Assembly: GCA_026936325.1 (NCBI GenBank)
Contig: JAPTHN010000021.1
Span: forward strand, 1,922,001-1,986,000
DNA length: 64,000 nucleotides
Origin: Platynereis dumerilii
Taxonomy: Eukaryota; Annelida; Polychaeta; Phyllodocida; Nereididae
Reading direction: 5' to 3'
Below the pieces are notes generated by a model. The model saw only the letters and a program-made list of their open reading frames with translations, had not been told where the DNA came from and did no database searches. This document shows positions 34,371 through 46,400 of this stretch, piece after piece (within the stretch, counting starts at the first letter, position 1; every line of letters begins with the position of its first letter). A program made the translations under genes and the position numbers.

Positions 34371-35738
34371 TGGTGCTAAGATTTCTTCTAATATTCTGAT
34401 AAACATTGTGACCAGTATGTTTGCAGGTAACTTCTATGATTGTAGCCTTTCTGCATTGTATTATGGAGATGAAATGAAAAATAAGACAAAGTTTTGCTTG
34501 AGATTTTTTTATTTGCAGAAGAAAGAATAGTTCAAACAATACATTGTTTGTAAGAAGATTCAATAGAAAGATAAACAATTTATTTTAGAATATAAGATTC
34601 AGCTCTGGCTTACAGGTATAACTGTTGTCGATCACTACAGTTGGGGTAGACTCTGAAGACGTAATTTTTCTCCCTCGTGGCTGGCTGCGTACGGCGGGCA
34701 GAATTTTTGGGAGGGCGAGCGTCATTTGCCCGAGTTTCACGATCCAAATTTTATACCATGTCCAATGAAATTGCTAGGAAACAACTGATTTTCAGCAATA
34801 TTTATTTAATCATCTGCCCGGATTTTTAGCCTCTTTGCCAGAATTTGGGCCTTTTGTCAATATCTTACATTGTCCTGCGGCTCCTGCCATATCATTGTAA
34901 ATGTGTGCTGGATGAGACATTTGAGTGTTGATGATGGTTCAGGACTGAGCTTGACAAATTTTTCTCCGAAAACAAATTAATCATACGCAAGAGCAACCAG
35001 GCCAGGCACATGCTGCATATTCATACACAGGCTAAAAATGTTATTTTTGCTAAATGATTTTGTTGAAAATCTTGAGATTTGACCGGACTTCTTTGATCTT
35101 TACCGTTTCTTTTGCAACATCAAGACAGTAAATGAAAAATTAATAGTGTCTGTGAGTCTCACAGGCTAGTAAATCCAAACTTGGCATATTGGTTATATAT
35201 CTCCCTAGACAGCATGGAGGATACGTATATGCCTATTGACAATTTTTTTTAATCAACTTCACCTGTATGTTCAAGGCAAGTGATTACTGATTTTCCATTG
35301 CTTTCCAGAACATCAACTTGGAAAAAAGGCCATATTGACTTCAAGTATCAATGTATTCAGACAAAGTTTACTGCTTGTCCTCTTTAGCAGTTGACAATGA
35401 GTACTTGCAGGGAGAGCTCTTCGCAACTTTAAAATTCATATATGGAAGACAATCTATTTGCAAACATCTATGGTACTTCTTTACTCCCAATGTTCACATA
35501 GACATAATCCAGGGGCGGATTCAGAGGGGGTGCAGAGCTAATATTGACACCGCTTTCCTGCTTAGTACCTCTGCCCCTGTCTTACATTCTGGATCTTGTA
35601 AGTGGTCAGAATCTCAAGTTTCAAGTTTTAAGTACATAGGACAGAATTATACGTTATACCAACCAGAATGAAATGGATTTACACAAAGGAAAGACTAAGG
35701 AAGAGAAAGAGTTAATTTATGCAAGTCGGTCATGTAGC
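34371..35738. other. Downstream flank of the giant gene
   Basis: I see no gene. Minus-strand AATAAA hexamers (TTTATT at 34508-34513 and 34579-34584) could end the transcript of the gene that stops at 35739, giving a 1.2-kb 3' UTR. A 'caggggcggattcagaggggg' patch near 35511-35531 looks like the tip of a common invertebrate DNA transposon. Confidence 0.35.
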
Positions 35739-37483
35739 TTAAGCCGTTGGCGGCTTAGTTGGCAAAATTGGTGACTTAGGGTGTGTGGTTGCTGGCTTTG
35801 GGGGCAAACCTGGTGGCTTTAGTGGCCGAAGTTGCTTAATTGGCAAAACCAGTGCTCCTGGAGGTAAAACTAGTTTCTCAGGGATCAAGACCCCAATTTT
35901 GGATTTAGGCCATGCAGCATAAGTTTTAGAGGGAGAACCATCATAGGGTCCTGGAGGCCAGTACACTGGAACCCAAGGAACCAGTTTAGGTTTTTTTGGG
36001 CAAGGTGGAGGAGTTGCTGGTTGAGGTGGACAAGGACTAATACCGCTACCGCCTGAACCTCCATTTCCTCCTCCTCCTGAGCCTCCGTTATTTCCTCCTC
36101 CTGAGCCTCCATTATTTCCTCCTCCTGAGCCTCCGTTATTTCCTCCATTATTTCCTCCTCCTGAGCCTCCATTATTTCCTCCTCCTGAGCCTCCATTATT
36201 TCCTCCTCCTGAGCCTCCATTATTTCCTCCTCCTGAGCCTCCGTTATTTCCTCCTCCTGAGCCTCCATTATTTCCTCCTCCTGAGCCTCCATTATTTCCT
36301 CCTCCTGAGCCTCCATTATTTCCTCCTCCTGAGCCTCCATTATTTCCTCCTCCTGAGCCTCCGTTATTTCCTCCTCCTGAGCCTCCATTATTTCCTCCTC
36401 CTGAGCCTCCGTTATTTCCTCCTCCTGAGCCTCCATTATTTCCTCCTCCTGAGCCTCCGTTATTTCCTCCTCCTGAGCCTCCGTTATTTCCTCCTCCTGA
36501 GCCTCCATTATTTCCTCCTCCTGAGCCTCCATTATTTCCTCCTCCTGAGCCTCCATCATTTCCTCCTCCTGAGCCTCCATTATTTCCTCCTCCTGAGCCT
36601 CCATCATTTCCTCCTCCTGAACCTCCGTTATTTCCTCCTCCTGAGCCTCCATTATTTCCTCCTCCTGAGCCTCCGTTATTTCCTCCTCCTGAGCCTCCAT
36701 TATTTCCTCCTCCGGAGCCTCCATTATTTCCTCCTCCTGAGCCTCCATTATTTCCTCCTCCAGAGCCTCCATTATTTCCTCCTCCTGAGACTCCGTTATT
36801 TCCTCCTCCTGAGCCTCCATTATTTCCTCCTCCGGAGCCTCCATTATTTCCTCCTCCTGAGCCTCCATTATTTCCTCCTCCAGAGCCTCCATTATTTCCT
36901 CCTCCTGAGCCTCCGTTATTTCCTCCTCCTGAGCCTCCGTTATTTCCTCCTCCTGAGCCTCCGTTATTTCCTCCTCCTGAGCCTCCGTTGTTTCCTCCTC
37001 CTGAGCCGCCATTATTTCCTCCACCTGAGCCTCCATTATTTCCTCCTCCTCCTGAGCCTCCGTTATTTCCTCCTCCTGAGCCTCCGTTGTTTCCTCCTCC
37101 TGAGCCTCCATTATTTCCTCCTCCTCCTGAGCCTCCGTTGTTTCCTCCTCCTGAGCCTCCGTTATTTCCTCCTCCTCCTGAGCCTCCGTTATTTCCTCCT
37201 CCTGAGCCTCCGTTATTTCCTCCTCCTGAGCCTCCGTTATTTCCTCCTCCTCCTGAGCCTCCGTTATTTCCTCCTCCTGAGCCTCCGTTATTTCCTCCTC
37301 CTGAGCCTCCGTTATTTCCTCCTCCAGAGCCTCCGTTATTTCCTCCTCCTGAGCCTCCGTTATTTCCTCCTCCTGAGCCTCCATTATTTCCTCCTCCTGA
37401 GCCTCCATTATTTCCTCCTCCTGAGCCTCCTGAACCTCCATTTCCTCCAGTTGTGTTGCCAGTTGGCACTTGTGTAGTGGTTA
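35739..37483 (-). CDS. Giant gene, terminal exon: GGSGGGNN repeat and Pro-rich tail with stop
   Basis: After acceptor ctttttcag the exon opens [19 protein letters not shown], homologous to the start of the B exons, then switches to about 55 copies of an 8-9-residue unit GGSGGGNN (24-27 bp, 36060-37435). The last ~105 residues are Pro-rich: [26 protein letters not shown], then [13 protein letters not shown], ending KPPTA and TAA at 35739-35741. It has no membrane segment or GPI-type tail, so the protein should be released. The 24-nt period makes the other frames open too (EEEITEAQ and PPPEPPLF), which I regard as by-products. Confidence 0.85.
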
Positions 37484-40400
37484 CTGAAAAAGAGGTAAAT
37501 TATATATTTTGTGTTTTTGTTCTATCTCATGAACTCATGAAGGAATATAGAGGGAGCTTCTATAACAGCTTAATGAGGGCAAGGTTCAAAGCAGTAAACC
37601 TTATTAACGTCTGGTTGCTGATAAATACAAAAAGATTCTAGAAGATCAATGTTCGTTCGCAGTGAAGTAAACTGTGCAAAAATGTTCTGTCGCTATTTAC
37701 AGCTCTCACATCAGGTTTCATTTCCTTTTTTTTTAGCTCGCAGTGCCATGGCATGCTCTACGAACAGTAGCAATCCTCATCCAAGGGGAGCCTTTCTTGT
37801 AACTTTTTATTTATTAAACATTTTTCTTATCCTTGGTGTATCAAGAGAAAGAAAGGAGATAGTCCATGTGCTCATCACTTTGGATTCATTGCCGCTGGTC
37901 CGCCTATTTTTTGTTTCGCGATGTTAACGTTCTAGTAAGTGTCAGAATGAATCCCTAGATCTATACATGTATATGCTGCACAGTGCACACAGTGCTAAGA
38001 TGATAATTATTGACTGAACATTTTTTGGGGGTTGCTCAAGAGAGGGTGTCTATGAGTTTCAGATAGTCAAGCATTGGGGAAAAATGGGAATGCTATTATT
38101 CCAAGGGCTTTATATCTGATCTTTAATATAAGGAGTATTGAGGAAAATGTAAATGGCATGTCAAGAGGAGATTACTTGAAATCACACAGGAATTACTTCG
38201 GATTCAACAAAGATGTTAAATAAAACGAGATATTAGGCGGGCCTCAATGGCTCAAATAGTTATGCTGAGGGTTCAGGTAAAATCTGGTAAAAAAAACATT
38301 GTACCTGACGGGCATTTACAGCAACCTTGATCCAGCACAGCCTCTTCATTGGCACCAGGGCAGATAATATGATCGCAATTCAGAACACCTGAAAATTAAC
38401 AGAACAGACAATACTGATTATTCATGTCTCTGTGAGGTAAGACAAGAGTGCACTATGAATATAAGGACGATAATAAAGTGCTGACGAATGTCACAATTTT
38501 GACTGACATTTAAATTTTTAATTTTTTTTGCAAATTTTTGGTATAAGTTAAAATCGTGACAGTCGTCGCCAACACAGTGAAACGGCTGACTTCCTGTCAC
38601 CAATCAGAGAGCCAGATTTTTGACACATTAAACTGCTTGAAGCCTTGAAGTGTTGCAACGACTCAAACGTAACCCAGCGATATTCATAGTGGAGTGTAAT
38701 TTTATTTCAACTTTGAAATATTGTAAACGAAAAGGGAAAAATGTTAGTCTGGACTGATAAGTGTCATATCCATATAAGCTTATAATAATAAATGGGCTCG
38801 TTCGCATTCACAAATAAATTCTCACAATTTCGAACAGACATGTTCTTCTGAGCATACTCCTATGTCCACAACATTGAATCTGATATAACTGTCATTTGCA
38901 ACAGTGCTGTGAATATAAATGATACTGTTAAAGTAAATTATAATGGGAAAATTCATGATACCGTAGATGTTAACATAATTGAATCAAGGAAAAATTTTGA
39001 TGTTAACATAATTGAGTCAAAGCAAAATTTTATGAATGACATTGTACACTTAAATGCCAGTATGCCACTTGTAAATGTTTCAACAAATGACCAAAGCATT
39101 GTATAAAATGAAAATTTAAATAATCCCTGTCTAGATCAAAATTCAGAGATAACTGATGATAATATTCTTAAAGATTTGCAAATCATGGTCTGGAATATCA
39201 ATGGATTAGGTGATAAACTGAACAACCAAGAATTTGTAAAATATATCAGCAAATATGACTTAGTCATATTTCTGGAAACAATGAAACTTGATACCTTCAA
39301 ACCAAATGTAAAAGATTTTGAATTTAGACATTTTCAAAGGAAATTTCAACATTCACGTGCTAGGAAACCTGCAGGCGGGGTAGGAATTCTGATTCGCAGT
39401 AGCTTTTTGAATGATGGGACCATTTCAGTTGCTAAAAATTCTGACTTTGTAGTGTGGCTTAAAGTTAAACAAATTAGTGACCGCGATATTTATATAGGCT
39501 GCGTCTACATTCCTCCACTAGACTCAACTTCTACTATTTCCAGCTTTCACGACAATAATGCTTTTCATTTATTGCAAGATGACATAACTCAATTTAGCAA
39601 CCTTGGTAATGTTATTATTAGTGGGGATTTCAATGCTAGGACAGGCAATCATCCTGATTTTCTATTAATTGCTGGCAAAGAAAGTCAGAACTTTGACCAT
39701 GCATTTTGTAATGATTTATCTCATGAATTTCCTAATCATGCCCGAAGCTCTGAGGATGCTAAAGTAAACAGATATGGTAGAGAACTATTAGAATTATGTA
39801 AATCTACTGATATGCGAATAATGAATGGTTATTTCAACAGTACCACTGGAATTTTTACTTGCTATACAGCCAATGGGAAAAGCTTAATTGATTATTTGAT
39901 ATACATGTGATGCTTATTGTTTCAGAAAATTATCAATATTTTTGGTTGATCCCCTTAACTCAGATTCTGACCTCAGGCCATTGATTTTCTCCCTTGAACT
40001 TACATTGAGTAGACAGCCTGTACGTAAAATGGAAATAAAGCAGGCCAACCATGCTAAATTCTTCAAATATGTATTTGATATGGATAAGGCACCTGGTCTC
40101 ATTAGCTCCTTAAATAACAATCTTTGTGAATCACTACATGATGAATTTATAAACAACATTGTTTTTGATAATGGTGTGGAAGATGTCATAAATAGCATGT
40201 ACTCCTTAATTGACACTGCTATTTCACAAAATTTTAAAAGGAAATATCAAAAGTCTCAAGGAGACAAATTTCCAAAAAATGAATGGTTTGATGATGAATG
40301 TAAAAACTTAAAGCGTAATGTAAATGACTTCTCTAAAAATAATGACCTCAGTGTAGAAAATAATCTTAATCAATATTGTAAGTTAAAAAAGCAATATAGG

Positions 40401-43400
40401 GCCATGACTCAAAAGAAAAAGAGACAGTATCAAAATGATATAAGAGATAACCTGTGTGACATGCAAAGTAAAAATCAAACAGAATATTGGAAATATTGGG
40501 GAACTTTAAAGAGAAACTCATCAAGTTCAATAACTGGTTCAATTTCTCTTGAAGCATTTGAATCATACTTTAAGAGTATTCAATGCCCGCCAAATGATGC
40601 TTATCTCAAATTTGATGTTGAGTTCTTAAAAGAAATCGAGGATTACATGCAAAGCTATGACAATTCCTCCCCTGAGGATCCAGTTATTACTGATGCGCCC
40701 ATTACTACATATGAAGTAGGGGTTGAGTTAAAGAGTCTGAAGCTTGGCAAAGCACCTGGGATTGATGGTATAAGCAATGAATTTTATAAATACTTATCAG
40801 ATTCTATGGTTGAACCATTGACAGTTCTTTTCAATTACATCTGGGACAAAGGAGTATATCCTGAGAAATGGTCTGAAGGGATCATTCAGCCTTTGCACAA
40901 AAAGGGCAGTCAAAGTGAACCTGACAACTATCGTAAACTAACTTTAATGGCGTGTATGGGTAAAATTTTTGAATCTATTATAAATAAAAGGCTAGTCTTT
41001 CAAACTGAAGCCTCAAACTCAAATGACCCAAATCAATTTGGTTTTTGTAAAGGTTGTAGAACTAGTGATAATGTATTTATTTTAGATACATTAATATCTT
41101 ATCAAATGTCAAAAAAGAAACCTCTTTATATCACTTTTGTAGATTTCTCAAAAGCATTTGACTTTATCAATAGGACATTCATGTACTACAAACTCATTAA
41201 ACAAGGTTATTGTGGGAAACTTTTAAACATTATTCAAAGCCTTTTCTCGAAATCCAGTGCTAAAGTCAGATGGGAAGGACAGCTTGGTTCAAAGATAGAA
41301 AGCACATATGGGGTTCTTCAAGGAGGGATTATTAGCCCAAAATTGTTTAATTTGTTTCTTTCTGATGTGGGAGAGTATTTTGACCAAGATCAAGGCCTTA
41401 CTATAAATAAAACAACATTTACCCATTTGCTCTATGCAGATGATCTAGTACTTATTTCCGAGAGTGCCTCTGGCATGCAAATTCTCTTAGACAATCTGGC
41501 AAAATATTGTAGAAAATGGCATTTACTTATCAACTCACAAAAGAGTAAAGTCATGATTGTTCAACCTGGTGTAAGACAAAGAGCTGGTAATGCAGAGTGC
41601 CAGTTTATGATTGGTAATGAAAAACTTGAAGTTGTTGATTCTTATAAATATCTAGGTCATATAATTAGTAATGGTCGCAAAACTCATGGCTTGATGTATG
41701 ATCACTTAGCATCACAAGCACAAAAGGCTATGCATGCCCTGAAGGAAAGAATTAGATCAACTGTTGGATATCTTTCGCCAAATGTAAGTCTTAAAATGTT
41801 TGATACTCATATTTTGCCTATATTAGAATATCACAGCGAAATCTGGTTCACAATTAAGCAAAATGATATTTTGGAAAAAATACAATTGAAGTTTCTAAAA
41901 AATCTACTTGGCGTCAGAAGTCAAACTTCAACTGTAGCTATCTTAGCAGATGCTGGTCGATTCCAGTTAATGTATAGGCAGCAAGCTGCTGCGATAAAAT
42001 ATTGGCATAGACTAAAAACAGGTAATTGTCCACAATTGCTGCGTGAATGCTACAACATTCAAGTTGCACTAAAAATGAAAAAGGCACCATGCTGGCTGTC
42101 GAAAATACAACATGTTTTCACTCATTTGGGAATCACTAACTTTGAATTAAGTCCTAATAAAATTAATTCACTCTTATTTGCAAAAGCTGGAGAAAACATG
42201 TTAGCTGAAATCAATGATAGTACTAAAACTCCTAAGCTAAGAACATACAAATTATTTAAGACAGACCTGCGTCTTGAACCATATCTAAACTTGAACTTCC
42301 CAAAGTATATATATCGCAGTATAGCTCGCTTTAGATTAAGCTCTCACAATTTAAAGATAGAACTAGGAAGACACAAACGTCCGTATATCCCTGCAGATGA
42401 GAGATTTTGTAAGAGATGCGCATCAGGACTAGTTGAAGATGAATATCATTGTCTCATGATTTGTGATTATTGGAAAAATAGCAGAGTAGAACTCTTAGAA
42501 GTAGCATCAAAAATGATAGAAAACTTTGCAGTATTAAGCTCTCGTGAACAATTTCTAAAAATTTTAACAAATAAATCTTCTGATATGAACTTTGCATTAG
42601 GTAAATTCTTAAATATTGTCATAAAAACTGATAATAGCATTTAGTGTAAAATTATAATAAGGGTATCTGTCCACAAGGTTTGGGTGGCTACAGGCACTGA
42701 CACATTGCTTTGCATGTGGATAACTCACATGAAACTAATTGTGCTTTTGCTTATGTTGTGCTGGCATGCATACAACTTGTATATTGATTGTCAAATGATC
42801 TGTTTATTAGCCTGTGTGTATATACTTTCACATTGTGATGTAACATTGACCGTTTTTATCTTTTGTTGTTTTAAAGGTGCTATTATGTACTATGGTACTG
42901 ATAACCGCAATAGTGCTAAATTGAATGTTTTTTTGTTTTTTTTTGCTATCCGTTTGACTGTGATTGACATTGTGATGTATGCTATTGTAGATGTAACTCT
43001 AAATAGAATGTGATATTTCTATTAGCTGAATGTAGTATTAGTGTGTTAGTTCTAGAGCTAGAATTTATCCTTATTTTTATTTTTATTTTTGTTCTTGACT
43101 TTACCTGTACCATCTTTTGATTGTCTTGTAACTGACTTTTTGGTCATATGTGACCTTTTTTATGTCAATAAAAACGTATATATATTTCTCCGTAAAGAAG
43201 TATGAAACACTAGCAAAATTAATATGAATTTTGTAGTATTTGGAAAAGAAATTGAGGTAGGCATAAGTGTTGGCTCATGGAAAAGTAATATGAATAAAAA
43301 TGACCAGTTTTTCTATTTCCAGGGCAATTTTAAAAACAGTAGGCAAATCATACATGAAACACAATGCACTGCATATGGTTGAACACTTCTGAACCATCGA

Positions 43401-46400
43401 AAATTCAATAGCAATGATCGAGATTCTATGATATTATAATTTAATTTAATTTTTTGACATTTTCAAACGTTTACATACCCTACAGTAATATCACATATTT
43501 CCCCCCTTGGGATCATGAACAGCTTGCAGGATTTTGCTACATTGTTCAAAAGTCCTCAGACTACATCAGCAGTAATTTTTATCCATTCTGCATCACAGAA
43601 TTTCTGTAACTCCACCTTCATTGTTGGTCTCGGCTGGGGCAAGGTCTGTCTCCAGATCGACCCATAATTTATCAATAATGTTCCAGTCTAGAGGTGTTAA
43701 ACCATTCGAGAACCTTTCCCAACTGTCCTGGAAATATTTTCAGACAGGATTAGTGGAAGATTTTGGATTGTTAGTTTCCACTGTTTGCTTTGCATTCTAG
43801 CCCTTTCTTAGTTCCACAGTTTGCTTTGCATTCTAGCCCTTTCTTAGTTTCCACAGTTTGCTTTGCATTCTAGCCCTTTCTTAGTTTCCACAGTTTGCTT
43901 TGCATTCTAGCCCTTTCTTAGTTTCCACAGTTTGCTTTGCATTCTAGCCCTTTCTTAGTTTCCAGTTTGCTTTGCATTCTAGCCCTTTCTTAGTTTCCAC
44001 AGTTTGCTTTGCATTCTAGCCCTTTCTTAGTTTCCACAGTTTGCTTTGCATTCTAGCCCTTTCTTAGTTTCCACAGTTTGCTTTGCATTCTAGCCCTTTC
44101 TTAGTTTCCACAGTTTGCTTTGCATTCTAGCCCTTTCTTAGTTTCCACCATTATCTTACACACCGCGCAATAAGCATCAATTATGATAGGTTATTGCTAA
44201 TGTAATTGTAAATTTGCCATAATACCTTTCTTAACCCTGGTGTAGACTCCAAAGAGCTTATTGATTCCGAAACATCCAGTCTGATGACACAATCCACTGA
44301 AGGTGTATTCAACTTTTGTTACTTCAATTCCCTTGAAGTCTATCCTGTAATCTTGATAGTCCAATTTCGGATAAATGCCACCATAACTCAGAGGGATTTT
44401 CTATGTAGGAAATAGAGAAGAAAGCATTTTGTATGGTTACAAATTTAAAACAAAATTGAGAGTGAAATTGAGTGCAGGAATAGTATAAAAGGTCATACGG
44501 TTGTAAAGACAGCATTATATCCATTGTATGCTGTAATGGTCACATGTGCATGGTAACATCTTGCTGTTAACTGTCCTTCAATGAAATGCAATTTAGTTTT
44601 TCCTTCTCCTCTGAAAATTACATACAATGTGGGTTGTGGATCTCCTTTTTGGAAACTTGCAAAATTATCGTATCGGTAATTTTCTTGTCTTTTCTTCAGT
44701 GCTTTGCGTCTTGGATGGCGTTTATCTTTGCTAGAAAGTTTCAGAGTCCACATTGGGTTCTTGCCACGCATGAAGGTATACTTTGCAATTTTGTGAGTGG
44801 TTGTAGCTGAAAAAAAGAGACGTATTGTAAGAATAAACTTTCAAAGGTAGTTGTATTCTGTATTTTAAGTCCTGCGAGAAATCCAGGCATTCATTCTCAT
44901 ACACCAAAAGGAAGAGATGATGACATATTTAGGAGATCCACAAAATTGATATAGTATTGTCATTATTTGCTATCTATGCACCTTTGCCAAACTTGCACGA
45001 CATGAATGGTGCTTAAAATGTACATATTAATCATTTGTATCAGTCAATCTTTATTTGTGTGCAAGCACAATTTTTTCTCATTTCTACTTCGGCATATTAC
45101 ATATTGTAATTTTCAAAAATTAATTGGAATTGAAAGGATTTTAGATATGTAATGTTATATTCACCATCTTCACAATAGTTTCCTGAGTATCCAGGCTGGC
45201 AGAAACATTTACAGCAGCCGCTGAGATCAAGCTGGGCTTTTCCACCATTTTGGCAACAAATTTGGGAACAGTCAGCTAAAATGGAAGTAGGTTTGTTTAT
45301 TAGTCATTGATGAAATCATCTATTAACCATATGAACTTCTGAAGTGAATTGCCATGGCATATTCCTGAATGAGAGTTCGATTACTTAATAGGCAAACTGC
45401 TAATGAAAACGCATAGAATTGCACTATTCATGTAATGCCTGAAAGTATATTTGCTAACAATTCAAATAAAACAAAAATCTTTAGCTCAAAATATCAAAAA
45501 AGTTCAAATTGTGAAAGGTCAAAAAGGGAAACTACTATCAAAAGCTAAGTTAAACTATAGCAAAACATTATAACATACTTTGACACTGGCTAACAGTTGT
45601 GTTGCTGTTTGGTGATTGTGTACTTGAGTTGGGAGTTCCTCCTCCTCCTCCTCCTCCACCACCACCTCCATTTCCTCCGGTTGTATTACTGTTTGGTGAT
45701 TGTGTACTTGAGTTGGGTGTTCCTCCTCCTCCTCCACCACCACCTCCATTTCCTCCGGTTGTATTACTGTTTGGTGATTGTGTACTTGAGTTGGGTGTTC
45801 CTCCTCCTCCTCCACCACCACCTCCATTTCCTCCAGTTGTATTACTGTTTGGTGATTGTGTACTTGAGTTGGGTGTTCCTCCTCCTCCACCACCACCTCC
45901 ATTTCCTCCGGTTGTATTACTGTTTGGTGATTGTGTACTTGAGTTGGGTGTTCCTCCTCCTCCTCCACCACCACCTCCATTTCCTCCGGTTGTATTACTG
46001 TTTGGTGATTGTGTACTTGAGTTGGGTGTTCCTCCTCCTCCTCCACCACCACCTCCATTTCCTCCAGTTGTATTACTATTTGGTGATTGTGTACTTGAGT
46101 TGGGTGTTCCTCCTCCTCCACCACCACCTCCATTTCCTCCGGTTGTATTACTGTTTGGTGATTGTGTACTTGAGTTGGGTGTTCCTCCTCCTCCTCCACC
46201 ACCACCTCCATTTCCTCCGGTTGTATTACTATTTGGTGATTGTGTACTTGAGTTGGGTGTTCCTCCTCCTCCTCCACCACCCCCTCCATTTCCTCCAGTT
46301 GTATTACTATTTGGTGATTGTGTACTTGAGTTGGGTGTTCCTCCTCCTCCTCCACCACCACCTCCATTTCCTCCGGTTGTATTAATGTTTGGTGATTGTG

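Larger units (their letters stand above)
38881..43190 (+). mobile_element. Nearly complete LINE in the E6-A6 intron of the giant gene
   Basis: One ancestral endonuclease-RT reading frame, a ~540-bp 3' UTR and an end near 43190 (ggtcatatgtgacc hairpin, then CAATAAAAACGTATATATAT) are recognisable. It is antisense to the host gene. The left border is placed where homology to the other cassettes' introns stops (about 38880). I could not find a clear target duplication. The clade is uncertain: the C-terminal CxxC...HxxxxC motif and domain order fit the I/jockey/CR1 group. Confidence 0.85.

Noticed and set aside
35885-37441. Long minus-strand frame of EEEITEAQ repeats and plus-strand frame of PPPEPPLF repeats
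   Set aside because: Alternative phases of the 24-bp repeat. The Gly frame alone continues from an acceptor in phase with exon A6 and ends in a non-repetitive Pro-rich tail with a stop.
43091-43190. AT-rich end of the LINE as a scaffold or promoter site
   Set aside because: Better explained as the LINE 3' UTR with AATAAA and terminal tail.
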